Shown: one piece after another, positions 1-8,982 of the stretch | Layout: each line of letters opens with the position of its first letter | Position numbering within the stretch: position 1 is the first letter of the stretch | Assembly: GCA_026398275.1 (NCBI GenBank) | Contig: JAPLTF010000072.1 | Coordinates: forward strand, 99,730-163,729 | From: Verrucomicrobiota bacterium | GTDB taxonomy: Bacteria > Verrucomicrobiota > Verrucomicrobiia > Chthoniobacterales > Terrimicrobiaceae | Length of the DNA: 64,000 nucleotides | Direction of reading: 5' to 3' | Translations under genes and position numbers: made by a program | The notes under the pieces: model-generated | Told to the model about the DNA's origin: nothing | The model's database searches: none | What the model saw: only the letters and a program-made list of their open reading frames with translations

Positions 1-2608
1 CGTAGTCCACCCTCAGGAAAATGTCATTCAACTGGTCGAACTCCTTTCGCGGAACCTTGACCACAAGCTGACCCTTCTGGGGCTTCACGATGTCCGCCTT
101 GATCTCCCGCTTGGGCAGGGTGAGCGCGTAGCGGGCGAAGGCACCATCCTTCTGCGGTGCGAGCGGACTGCCCGGCCCGCGCAATGCACCGGCGGGTGGG
201 GGATAGACGGCAAAACTCAGTTCGTTGTTGCCGACGGCCGAGACGCGCAGCAGGTCGCCATCCGCCAGGATGTCGTTATCCGATACCACCAGGCGCTGAC
301 CGCCCCAGAGTTTGTCGGATTTCAGCGCATTCACCGCCTGCTGGCGCGTGAGGGTCAGCACGGAGAACGGTTTCCCTCCGACGGGTGTGACTTCGAAGAT
401 CGCGCTGGTGCCCGGTTCTGGCACGGGAATCCTCACCAAGCCTTCGTCCTTGGCCGGCGCGGTCCCGGTGGTCGCCGCGACGGACGATGCCTCGAACGCG
501 TATTCCGCGCTCATTCCCACCGGCGCGAAAAAGACCCACGTGCGGTGCCCATCGTTGTCGAGGCGGGCGAGCAATTGCGCGGTCGCGTATTTCAAGCGCG
601 CGCCATCCATCTCGAGATTGAGCGGGAGGACCGCCATCGCATCCGCTGCCAGGTCCATACCCTTGTCGTCTGCCGGCACCGTGATCGTTTCGTCTTTGAG
701 CTTCATCTCGATGCGCACACCCTTGCGCGGCGGCATCTTGAGTTTGTCCTGGTAGTTGTTGAGGAAGAGAAAGCCGCGATTGCCGTCGATCCGCGCCACG
801 TAGCGAAGATTCTTTGTGTCACCGGGTTGCACCGGCTCGCCGGGCCAGACCGTGACCGTCGGTGTGATCAATTCGGGAAAGCCGGTCAGGAAGTTCGCCA
901 GCGGCCGGAGGGCGCGGTAAGAATCCCGCAGGCGGCCGAACTCACCGATGGGCGCAAACCAGTCGTAGCTCATGATCGGCATCCAGCGGTCGTAATTGAG
1001 CGGACCGCGAGTTCCAGACGGGTTGGTGCCCCCATGGTAGATATACATGCAGAACATGCTTCCCCCGCAGGCCGCGCGGGTCAGCAGGGTCACCTCCGCA
1101 CTCTCCGGAGGAACGATCGGGCGCCATTCCGCCTGGATGGGGCACCCGGCGCCCAGTTCCACGTAGCCGAAGGGATAACGCCAGAACTCTGGCGGCTGGC
1201 CGTAATTGTCGGTAAAGGTCGAGGCCACGGTGGGGGCACCTGCCCCGAGAAACGAATAGACGCCCGAGGTTGCGAGCAGTTCCCCGAGCGGCACAGGCGC
1301 ACCGCCCCATCCGGTGGTGGTGAAGAGCGGCGCATCCATGCCCGCCTCTTGCGCCATTTTCTTGAGCCGGAGCAAATGCCCTTCGTCCTCCGCGGTCGGA
1401 AAATGGCCATGCCCGTAGCCGGCCCCGGGGAAAGGGTATTCCCAGATCACCGGAGCGCACCCGAGTTCGTTCTCCGGCTGAACCGCAATGACGGGGCCGC
1501 CGTCCTTAAACATCAGTCCTTTAAGTTGCTCCCCGAGCTTTCCGTAGTAACGCTTGACGTAGGCGAGATACGCGGGGTCATTGCTCCGCTCCAGGCCGGG
1601 CACGCCAAAGAGCCACTGGGGCAATCCGCCGGCCAACACCTCCGAGTTCACAAAGGGTCCCGGCCGCAGCCAGACATACATGCCGTGCTTGGCGCACAGC
1701 TCGACGAACTTCCGGATGTTGCGGTTGCCGGTGAAATCGAACTGCCCGGGCTCCTTTTCCAGATGGCTCCAGATGACGTAGAACGAGATGGTGTTGAGGC
1801 CGCCGGCTTTCATCTTGAGGATGGATTCCTCCCACGCTTCCTCGTTCGTCCGCGTGGGGTGCATTTCGCCCGCGACCGGCACGAATGGTTTCCCGCCGAT
1901 TTCGAGACCCTGGCTGGTCACGACGAACTTGGCCCCCTGCGGATTGACCCCGCCCCAGGTGTTGGGGCCGACGGGTTGGATCGCCCGGGGCTGCTGTGCG
2001 TCGAGCGTGTAGAGCAACTTTCCCGCCGGCGCGGCGGCCACGCCTTTGGCGGGTTCGGCGCGCACCGAGATGTTGTCCAGGCCAGGGGTCGTTCCTTTGG
2101 CGGCCCAGAACTGAATAGTGATCTCTGTGCCCGACGGGACTTCGGGAACAACCAACACCGCCCGATTTCCTGGAACGAATTCTTTCACCGCAAGCGGAGT
2201 GTTATTCTCCCCAAGAATAGCGACGCCAAGGATTACATCCGGCCCCCACGTTGGCAAAACATCGCATTCCAAAACCACATCGGCTGTCTCGTTGAGCCTG
2301 CCTACCACCTGCTGTAGAAACCCCAATGGCGAGACATTGCAGACCGGCTTATACGGCCCGCTCCGCACGTCCACGGCATACGTGGCGTCGATGGATTTCT
2401 GAGGATCCATTGGGATTGACGTCCAGCCGTGGGGCATACCGCTGCGCCAGCCGTTGGCATCCTCAGCTCCCAGACCGGATACATCGCTAAAGTCTCCGTT
2501 TGTCACGGCGAGATCGTTCTTAGTTTGCGCGGCCGCATTGGCGGCGTAACTGAACATGATCGCAACGGTCAAAACAGCAGCTTGCGCCAAAGGGCTAAGT
2601 TTTTTCAT
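1..2608 (-). CDS. GH35 beta-galactosidase, secreted, C-terminus cut by window edge
   Basis: The minus-strand frame starts at the ATG at 2608 and stays open to base 1, so at least 869 residues are present and the stop lies outside the window. The N-terminus is a signal peptide (MKKLSPLAQAAVLTVAIMF, cleavage near NAAAQ). Residues of about 30-200 look like a carbohydrate-binding beta-sandwich (NGDF near its start). The GH35 catalytic barrel begins around residue 249 (EMHPTR) and contains RPGPFVNSE and VQPENELG, whose second Glu (about residue 381) matches the acid/base of the family. GH35 enzymes release terminal beta-galactose from the non-reducing end. The protein is probably periplasmic or exported. 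It sits downstream of a five-gene minus-strand unit but is separated from it by 271 bases holding a tandem repeat, so it probably has its own promoter. The exact substrate cannot be read from sequence. Confidence 0.85.
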   Translation of the reverse strand, partial: MKKLSPLAQAAVLTVAIMFSYAANAAAQTKNDLAVTNGDFSDVSGLGAEDANGWRSGMPHGWTSIPMDPQKSIDATYAVDVRSGPYKPVCNVSPLGFLQQVVGRLNETADVVLECDVLPTWGPDVILGVAILGENNTPLAVKEFVPGNRAVLVVPEVPSGTEITIQFWAAKGTTPGLDNISVRAEPAKGVAAAPAGKLLYTLDAQQPRAIQPVGPNTWGGVNPQGAKFVVTSQGLEIGGKPFVPVAGEMHPTRTNEEAWEESILKMKAGGLNTISFYVIWSHLEKEPGQFDFTGNRNIRKFVELCAKHGMYVWLRPGPFVNSEVLAGGLPQWLFGVPGLERSNDPAYLAYVKRYYGKLGEQLKGLMFKDGGPVIAVQPENELGCAPVIWEYPFPGAGYGHGHFPTAEDEGHLLRLKKMAQEAGMDAPLFTTTGWGGAPVPLGELLATSGVYSFLGAGAPTVASTFTDNYGQPPEFWRYPFGYVELGAGCPIQAEWRPIVPPESAEVTLLTRAACGGSMFCMYIYHGGTNPSGTRGPLNYDRWMPIMSYDWFAPIGEFGRLRDSYRALRPLANFLTGFPELITPTVTVWPGEPVQPGDTKNLRYVARIDGNRGFLFLNNYQDKLKMPPRKGVRIEMKLKDETITVPADDKGMDLAADAMAVLPLNLEMDGARLKYATAQLLARLDNDGHRTWVFFAPVGMSAEYAFEASSVAATTGTAPAKDEGLVRIPVPEPGTSAIFEVTPVGGKPFSVLTLTRQQAVNALKSDKLWGGQRLVVSDNDILADGDLLRVSAVGNNELSFAVYPPPAGALRGPGSPLAPQKDGAFARYALTLPKREIKADIVKPQKGQLVVKVPRKEFDQLNDIFLRVDY

Positions 2609-2691
2609 TCCCATTTGGCCCGATACCCTGAAGTCTGCTTCGGCTTTGCGGGTGAAGGGACCGCGTCCCCGTGGTCCGAGGCTTTTCACGA

Positions 2692-2760
2692 GGTTCTTTA
2701 TTTGTTTTTTCATAGGTTCTTTATTTGTTGTTTTATAGGTTCTTTATTTGTTGTTTTATA
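2692..2760. repeat. Three tandem 23-bp AT-rich repeats upstream of the GH35 gene
   Basis: The unit GGTTCTTTATTTGTTGTTTT plus ATA occurs three times head to tail (2692-2714, 2715-2737, 2738-2760). Copies two and three are identical and the first differs at a few bases. The array lies 84 bases upstream of the GH35 start on the minus strand, inside the only long AT-rich stretch of the area. A spacing of 23 bp is close to two helical turns, so the copies face the same side of the helix, as in a repeated operator. The binding protein is unknown. Confidence 0.7.
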
Positions 2761-2879
2761 GGCTATAATTTCAGCTGGCTCAACTCAAAGTATTCATAGT
2801 ATCAAACAAATGTAGTGTTCACGTTTTATGTTATTAAACAAATCGTAGAGGTGACTGATCGCCGCCGATTCGTTTGCGT

Positions 2880-4889
2880 TCACCATGGCAATATCTTCAC
2901 GCCAAAGCCTTCGATCTTTTCGGGTGCGCCGCGGGCGGGTTGAAACTGCGCCGCCGTTGCGCGCGTGTTCACCACAACGCAGCCGGCGGGTTTGCCATCG
3001 CCCGTCACGCGGGGCGCGATGATCACGCCCGCATCGGCCGTGGGCCCGGTTTCCGGCGCCAAAGTTTTGAGGAAGTCGCGCAGCCACCTGTCTTCCGGCT
3101 GGGTCCCAAGCAGAATGACCCGCCCCTTGCCGATGGGACATTCCACGATTGCGGCATAACCATCCAGGGGACCGCCGGAATACCTGGCAAGAACCCGCTG
3201 CGTTGCGCTCGTTTCATAAGCATCGCACCACCACTGACAGCTCACGATTTCTTTTTCCGTCGCCAAACGGGTCACGCCACCGGGCGGCGAGCGATGGCGG
3301 ACATGAATGCCCAGCCACTTCTCAAAATCCGCGCCGTAGCAGGCATCGCGGTGCGCCGTCGCCTCGGTCGTGCGGCACGCGGAAAGCGGCCCCAGGACCC
3401 AGGTGCCGCCCTGTTCGACATAACTCTTCATCGACTTTAGCGTCGCGGCGTCAAGTGCCGGAAAATACGGCGAGAAAATCGTTTGGTATCCGTCCACCGA
3501 CGCGCCGGGCATGATGACATCGCGGGAGATACCGCACTCCGCAAGCATCCGGTGAAACGCGGTGATGGCCGCATCGTAGCTGAAGCCGGCGGCGATGGGA
3601 CTCACGTTAAACTGCCATTGCGAAGGGAGGCCGTAGGTGAGCGCCACCTTGGCCGGAGCGGGTTTGGTGGCGCGCAGCCAGGCGGCATTTGTTTTCAGCT
3701 CGGCGGCGGCGCGGCGGATTTCCGGCGTATTGGCGCATTCATCGCCCCAGGGATAAAGCAGGCTCCCATGCTCCAGTTCCTGTCCGGCCCAATGCGCGCG
3801 CCAGAGCCAGAAACTGACGGCGTCTCCACCAAGCGCATAGGTGAGCCACATTTTCGCGCGCAGCGCACCGGGGAAATTTGCCCAATCGCTTGCGTTGTCC
3901 ACCGCCGTCCCCGCGCTATGAGTCGAGGCGGTTTCCGCGAGCCAGAACGGTTTTTTGAGCGGACGCATCCAGTCGGCCTCAAACGCGTAGCGCATCAGAT
4001 CATTCGGCCCGGCATAACTGTCCGTGCCGACGAGATCGAGGTCGCGAAACAAGTCGGCGTAATCAATCTGTTGGTAGGCGGGATTGTGAGCGTTCGTGCT
4101 CAGGCCCTTTTTCGTGTGCCGCCGCAACGCTCTTGCCTGGGCGTCACAGAAAGCCACATAGCTGTCGCTCATGAAATGCCGGTAGGCGGCGACGAGCGAA
4201 GGATGATGCCCGGCACCGACACGCTGCGGATTGGGCAGCGGCACTTGATCGAACGATTGGTATTCCTGACTCCAAAGCACGGTGAGCCAGGCGGCATTGA
4301 GGTTTTCAATCGTGCCAAAATGATTCTTCAGCCACCCGCGAAACGCCTTTTGACAGTTCGCGCAATAACAATCCTCCCACAGCTCATTGTCGATTTGCCA
4401 GGCGATCACGCCGGGTTCGCGGCCAAACTCCTCGCCCATTTTATCCGCGATGCGCACCGCGTAAGAAAGATATGTCGGTGAGTTCGGGCAATACTGCCGT
4501 CGCCCGCCGTGGCCGATGGTCTGGCCGAAAGCGTTCACGCGGAGAATGTCGGGATGCGCCTCGCTCAACCAAACCGGCGGCGTGGCCGTGGGCGTGCACA
4601 GCTGGACCGCAATACCCGCGTCGGAAAACTGTTTCACCGCCGCATGAAGCCAGGCAAAGTTGAAGTCGCCGTCCTTCGTCTCCATGCGCGACCACGCGAA
4701 CTCACCAAAGCGCACGAGATTCACCCCCATATCGCGCATCAGGGCGATATCATCGGGCATCTGATCGCCCGCCACTTCGGGGTAATACGACACCCCCACA
4801 TAGGGAGGCTCGGGTTGAGCGGACGCAGCACGAACAATTGTGGGTGTGAGTAGGAGAGCAGATAAGATCAAGGTTTTCATGAGCATCAT
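2880..4889 (-). CDS. GH42 family beta-galactosidase, secreted
   Basis: A 669-residue protein with an N-terminal signal peptide (MKTLILSALLLTPTIVRA). The TIM barrel carries the GH42 hallmarks: YYPE near residue 36, MGVNLVRFGEFAWSR at 54-68, CTPTATPP at 98-105, WQIDNEL with acid/base Glu169, and the nucleophile Glu319 in FWLAET. The CxCxxC at 174-179 matches the metal-binding Cys cluster seen in many GH42 enzymes. A C-terminal trimerisation-like alpha/beta domain follows from about residue 400. GH42 enzymes hydrolyse beta-galactosides. A signal peptide is unusual for the family, much of which is cytoplasmic, and fits exported polysaccharide degradation. It is the last gene of the minus-strand unit, 22 bases after the sulfatase. 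Three in-frame ATGs lie at 4889, 4886 and 4880; the last gives the more usual signal peptide. Confidence 0.85.
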   Translation of the reverse strand: MMLMKTLILSALLLTPTIVRAASAQPEPPYVGVSYYPEVAGDQMPDDIALMRDMGVNLVRFGEFAWSRMETKDGDFNFAWLHAAVKQFSDAGIAVQLCTPTATPPVWLSEAHPDILRVNAFGQTIGHGGRRQYCPNSPTYLSYAVRIADKMGEEFGREPGVIAWQIDNELWEDCYCANCQKAFRGWLKNHFGTIENLNAAWLTVLWSQEYQSFDQVPLPNPQRVGAGHHPSLVAAYRHFMSDSYVAFCDAQARALRRHTKKGLSTNAHNPAYQQIDYADLFRDLDLVGTDSYAGPNDLMRYAFEADWMRPLKKPFWLAETASTHSAGTAVDNASDWANFPGALRAKMWLTYALGGDAVSFWLWRAHWAGQELEHGSLLYPWGDECANTPEIRRAAAELKTNAAWLRATKPAPAKVALTYGLPSQWQFNVSPIAAGFSYDAAITAFHRMLAECGISRDVIMPGASVDGYQTIFSPYFPALDAATLKSMKSYVEQGGTWVLGPLSACRTTEATAHRDACYGADFEKWLGIHVRHRSPPGGVTRLATEKEIVSCQWWCDAYETSATQRVLARYSGGPLDGYAAIVECPIGKGRVILLGTQPEDRWLRDFLKTLAPETGPTADAGVIIAPRVTGDGKPAGCVVVNTRATAAQFQPARGAPEKIEGFGVKILPW

Positions 4890-4911
4890 AAGAATGCAGA
4901 GAGCTTGTGTT

Positions 4912-6726
4912 TCAGCGAAGATCCATGGCGCATGGTTCGAGTGTCCAGTCGTTCATCAGGTGCGCGGAGGTGCCCGGGCGCCAGCTGAAGAGAACCTTCG
5001 CGGGACCGGTCTTTTTTGCCGTGTCCCACCGAATGTCCACCGAGCCATCGGGGAGGTTTTCCGCCTGCACCCATTCCGTGCCCTCGATGACCAGGGCGCT
5101 TGAGTCGAGCGGGTCGTTCCTTTCCCCTCGCAGCCGGATCTTCCGGGAGCCGGTCCCTTCCAGCCGGGTGAGCGCGGCGACGTCGCTATCAACCAGGCTG
5201 ATCGAGGCGGGGCGGCCCGGCTTTTGGTTGCGGGGCTCGACGGGGTTGCCTCGATACTTGGCATTCCGGATCGGAGTCAGCGCGCCGGTCTCCTGCAGAT
5301 GTTTTTCGATCAACGCATCCAGCTCGCGCACTTTGTCCGGCATGAATGCGGCCAGGTTGACTGTTTCGCCTGGGTCGCGGCTGAGGTCGAAGAGTTCGTA
5401 GTGGTGGGCCGCCGCGTTTTCTCCCGCCCAATAGAATCGCAGCAGCTTGAAATCCCCGAGCCGCACGGAAGCCGAGGGGGCGCACATCCAGGAGAAATCG
5501 TGCGGGAAGTCGAAGAAAATCGGGCGGGTGGTCAGCGGCCCGCCTTCAAGCAGCGGGACCAAGCTGACGCCATCAATCGGCTGCCCGGCCGGCGGCACGG
5601 CCCCCGCGGCCTGCAGGACCGTCGGGTAAAGATCAACCGTCGAGACGGGCGTGCTGTTGGTGCTGCCCGGTGTGATGTGCCCGGGCCAGCTCATGATCCA
5701 TGGCACGCGTGTTCCGCCCTCGTAGGTATTCGCCTTGCCGCCCCGCAGCGGAAGATTCGAGGTGGGGCGGGCAAAGCCATCCATCTCGTAGTTGACCCCG
5801 CCGTTGTCCGAGACAAAGACGACCATCGTGTTGCTCTTGATCTCGTGGTTTTCCGGCCGGTCGAGCCAGTCGAGAAGAAGCCCGACGCTGGAGTCGAGGC
5901 TTTCGATCATCGTCGCCATTTCCGGGCAATCCTGCAGCCCGCGCGGGTCGGTCTTGGCCCGATACTTCGGGAGCAGATCTTTCTTCGCGACGATCGGCCC
6001 ATGGACCGCATACGGCCATAAGTTCAGATAAAACGGCTTCCCGGAATCCCGGACGGAATCGAGCCACTTGATCGCCTCGGCGCTCAGCCGCTCGTTGAGG
6101 TATTCGCCTTCCGGCCCCGGCGTCAGATTGGGAATGGCGAGTTTCCCTTTCCGGTAGGGCGAGTAGTAGTCGGGTGGTCCCGCGAGATGATCGCCGCCGA
6201 TGACAAAATCGAATCCCCGGTGCCCGGCGTCGAACTCGCTCGTTTCGTTCTTTGGAGTGGACAGATGCCATTTTCCAATATGGGCCGTAGTGTATCCGTC
6301 CTGCTTGAGGGCCTCGGCCAGCGTGCGGACTTCCAAAGGAAGGTGGTCCTTTGTCCCGACATCGCCGCAGTATTGGTTCTCCTTTGGCTGCAAGGCATTT
6401 GGCTCCGCAGTGGCGCGGTTGGGCGTAATCGCCTCGGTGAGATGAAGCCTCGCCGGATATTGTCCGGTCATAATGCTGGCGCGCGTGGGCGAACACAGCG
6501 GACTGGCTGCATAGGCATCAGTGAACCTCATGCCCTCGCGGGCCAGGCGTTCCAACGCGGGTGTCTCGTAATAGGTCGAGCCATACACCGTGCTGTCCGC
6601 CCAGCCCAGATCGTCGGCCAGGATCATGATGACATTTGGCTGGGGTTTTTCCTTCCCGGCGATGGCAGTGCCCAGCACCACGGCCAAGGCGGCGAGGCAC
6701 AGTGCGCGAAGAAGGGGAGAAGCCAT
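4912..6726 (-). CDS. S1-family sulfatase (formylglycine type), secreted
   Basis: A 604-residue sulfatase. I chose the ATG at 6726 because it opens a signal peptide (MASPLLRALCLAALAVVLG) directly before the catalytic core; the frame is open further upstream, but that part overlaps the preceding gene. Core signatures are NVIMILADDLGW with the metal-binding Asp pair 38-39, CSPTRAS with Cys78 to be oxidised to formylglycine, GKWH, and DNGG in the metal site. Such enzymes remove sulfate esters from glycans in the periplasm. Activation of the Cys-type motif needs a maturase, and an anSME-like radical SAM gene lies in this window at 54768-56045. The gene begins 17 bases after the third glycosidase-like gene and is followed by GH42, so it belongs to the same transcription unit. 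The sulfatase subfamily and sugar specificity cannot be assigned by eye. Confidence 0.9.
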   Translation of the reverse strand: MASPLLRALCLAALAVVLGTAIAGKEKPQPNVIMILADDLGWADSTVYGSTYYETPALERLAREGMRFTDAYAASPLCSPTRASIMTGQYPARLHLTEAITPNRATAEPNALQPKENQYCGDVGTKDHLPLEVRTLAEALKQDGYTTAHIGKWHLSTPKNETSEFDAGHRGFDFVIGGDHLAGPPDYYSPYRKGKLAIPNLTPGPEGEYLNERLSAEAIKWLDSVRDSGKPFYLNLWPYAVHGPIVAKKDLLPKYRAKTDPRGLQDCPEMATMIESLDSSVGLLLDWLDRPENHEIKSNTMVVFVSDNGGVNYEMDGFARPTSNLPLRGGKANTYEGGTRVPWIMSWPGHITPGSTNSTPVSTVDLYPTVLQAAGAVPPAGQPIDGVSLVPLLEGGPLTTRPIFFDFPHDFSWMCAPSASVRLGDFKLLRFYWAGENAAAHHYELFDLSRDPGETVNLAAFMPDKVRELDALIEKHLQETGALTPIRNAKYRGNPVEPRNQKPGRPASISLVDSDVAALTRLEGTGSRKIRLRGERNDPLDSSALVIEGTEWVQAENLPDGSVDIRWDTAKKTGPAKVLFSWRPGTSAHLMNDWTLEPCAMDLR

Positions 6727-6743
6727 CGGGCGAGGTGTGGCGC

Positions 6744-8945
6744 TTATCCCTCTTCCACGAGGAAGATGCTGGAGAATGGGTTCAATGTCACGGTGCCCGG
6801 CAGCGCAAGTGGCGTCATGCTGCCATCGGCAGGGTTGTAGATCTGCATACTTCCGGACGCCTTGCCTTCGAGGCGGAAGGTGGGCGAGAGCGGCTCGCCG
6901 CTGTTGTTGACGACATAGTTGATCCGTCGGCCATCCCGCTCCCACCGGCCGATGAGGATGTTCTTGTTCTCTGCGTCAAGACGCAGGCGGAAGCTCGCCG
7001 GGAAAGCTGGTCCGAGGTTCCCGGCGACCTGCGCGGGGGTAATGACCCTGGCCTCCGCCACGGCCGCCCGCACCGCGGCGTGTTCTTCGGGCGAGTCTCC
7101 GAGCCGCGGCAGCGAGTCCACCCAGAGCACCTTGCCGCCGGCCTTTTGGAATTCCTCCAATTTCCTCATCACGGCCAGAGGCACTAATTCGACACGGGGC
7201 ATGATCACCGTCGTGTAATCGTCCGGGCCAATGACCATGCGTCCGTCTTTGATAGTGGCCCTCAGGACGGCTTCGCCGTCGAGCCAGTTGAAATCCGCGC
7301 TGTTGGCGAAGAGGTTGTCGATGACCTTTTCAAAGGTGGCCTGCCTCAGCACGGTCTCAGGGCAGTCCGTGTTATTCTGGGACTCTCCGTAGTTTTTTGG
7401 AGTGGGCCGGTAGGCAGCCTGGAATGATTCGATCGGATAATAAAGCGCGATTTGGGAGGCATTGCGCGCGCCGCGCAGCATGACTCCCAAGCGCCCGATC
7501 TGCTCATTGAACTGCCGGTAAACTTCCGCCGGGTATTGTGTCCAATCGATGTAGCTCGAGGCCTGGTTGACCCCGCATAGGTAGGCCATGTTGAAGAATT
7601 TCACCATTTCCGCCGGCTTCGGACTCAGTGTGGGGGAGGCGCGCTCGACGATGGGATCGATCAGCGCCGTGACCATTTCATGTCCGTTCAGCCGCGCCGC
7701 TGCCGCCGCGATCTTCGGAGTCCAGTAGGTCCAGTAGTTCCCCGGATCAGGCATCGGGATGTCAACGCCGGGGGCCTGCTGGTGGCCGAGCGCCTGAAGG
7801 AAATTGCCATACTCGATGACGTGCGTGTCGAAACGCTCTTCGAGCAGGAGGTGTCCGCCCGAGATCACGCCGTTGGCCGCGCACCAATCGCCGATGCGGG
7901 CACTGAAGTTCTTCGCGAACATATTACCAACGGTTTGGTAATAGTGACGCCGCACGAGTTTGTTCTCGTCGGAATTGCCGCTATAGAGCGAGGGAAGCCG
8001 GGGCATGAGATCGTAACCGTGTTCTTTTTTGAACTGCTCCGGCAGCCCGTCTACCCACGGCAGGTAGCCTGCGCCGCCCGGCCTCTGTCCTCCCCGGTGC
8101 CAGGTGGCTCCCAGGTGCGGCTCGTTGGTGTAGAACAGATCGATCTGCCCGGCCAGGGCGCCGAGGCGCCTCGCGTATTCGGCATGCGTCAGATCGACAA
8201 ATTTGGCCATGGCATCCGGATTGAGGAGGTTGGGGTAGTGGCCGGTGGTCCCGAACCCTTCCATCGTGCCGCGGCCAGGACTCCCCTCGTCATTGTTAAT
8301 CTGCTGCATGAAGGCGTGCAGCGCCCATTGGCCGGGCAGGCCGGTGGCTTGGATGGAATCTCCCTGCACCGGCACGTCGATGCCCGCGTCATAGTCGGGG
8401 TGCCCGTCTTTTACCGGATAGAGCGTGGCGCGGACGAACTTCTCCGCGCCCGGCGGCAGATCGATCCGAACTGGCTGCGGCCCGTTGCCACGTCGGACCA
8501 ACTGTGCCAACACCCGCAATTCAAACTTGGGATCGGCCGCAACGACCAAGCCCCCGGCTTGCGGGCTGGGGTATCCATTTTCATCGCAGACCCACACCTG
8601 CATACCGGCTTTCTTGGCCTCCCGGATATTGGTTGTCATCGATTCCCACGCCTCCTCATTTCGGAGGTAGTTGTGCCTGCTCAGGAAGAGTTCCACTCCG
8701 CCGATGCCATACTCGCGCATTTTGGCAATCGGCATGATGGCACCTTCATGGCCGCTGTATTGAACCACCCGGTATTGGTTGGGCGGGTTGCGGAAGTCGG
8801 AGTCGATCCGGGTCCATGCAGCAGAGGGTTTCTTCGCGCAGCCATTGACCAGGCCAGTGGCCATCACCGCTCCGAGGACGAGGAGAAAGGCATGGCACCA
8901 GAATGACGTTTTCTTCCTCAAGCTTGTCGTGTGGGCATGTTTCAT
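6744..8945 (-). CDS. Lipoprotein glycosidase-like protein, paralogue A (GH106-like)
   Basis: A 733-residue lipoprotein: the N-terminal hydrophobic stretch ends in LVNGCAKK, a lipobox with the lipidated Cys. The mature part starts with WTRIDSDFRNPP and shows a barrel-like series (YGIGGVELFLSRHNYL, VWVCDENGYPSPQAGG, DLFYTNEPH). It ends in a galactose-binding-like module (NPFSSIFLVEEG). The overall plan, a large alpha/beta barrel with Asp-Glu-Asn-Gly-Tyr-Pro-Ser and NEPH motifs, resembles GH106 alpha-L-rhamnosidases and related unclassified Verrucomicrobia glycosidases. The assignment is from memory of these motifs and is uncertain. It is the last of three tandem paralogues and is followed by the sulfatase 17 bases later. 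Its C-terminal quarter is nearly identical in DNA to paralogue B, whereas the middle diverges more. Confidence 0.6.
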   Translation of the reverse strand: MKHAHTTSLRKKTSFWCHAFLLVLGAVMATGLVNGCAKKPSAAWTRIDSDFRNPPNQYRVVQYSGHEGAIMPIAKMREYGIGGVELFLSRHNYLRNEEAWESMTTNIREAKKAGMQVWVCDENGYPSPQAGGLVVAADPKFELRVLAQLVRRGNGPQPVRIDLPPGAEKFVRATLYPVKDGHPDYDAGIDVPVQGDSIQATGLPGQWALHAFMQQINNDEGSPGRGTMEGFGTTGHYPNLLNPDAMAKFVDLTHAEYARRLGALAGQIDLFYTNEPHLGATWHRGGQRPGGAGYLPWVDGLPEQFKKEHGYDLMPRLPSLYSGNSDENKLVRRHYYQTVGNMFAKNFSARIGDWCAANGVISGGHLLLEERFDTHVIEYGNFLQALGHQQAPGVDIPMPDPGNYWTYWTPKIAAAAARLNGHEMVTALIDPIVERASPTLSPKPAEMVKFFNMAYLCGVNQASSYIDWTQYPAEVYRQFNEQIGRLGVMLRGARNASQIALYYPIESFQAAYRPTPKNYGESQNNTDCPETVLRQATFEKVIDNLFANSADFNWLDGEAVLRATIKDGRMVIGPDDYTTVIMPRVELVPLAVMRKLEEFQKAGGKVLWVDSLPRLGDSPEEHAAVRAAVAEARVITPAQVAGNLGPAFPASFRLRLDAENKNILIGRWERDGRRINYVVNNSGEPLSPTFRLEGKASGSMQIYNPADGSMTPLALPGTVTLNPFSSIFLVEEG

Positions 8946-8982
8946 AAAGGAGATAAAAAAAGAGTCTGGCTGCGGGAAGGGG

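Noticed and set aside
545..2317. 590-codon plus-strand frame
   Set aside because: It is antisense to the GH35 gene, whose frame is open over the same bases and contains catalytic motifs.
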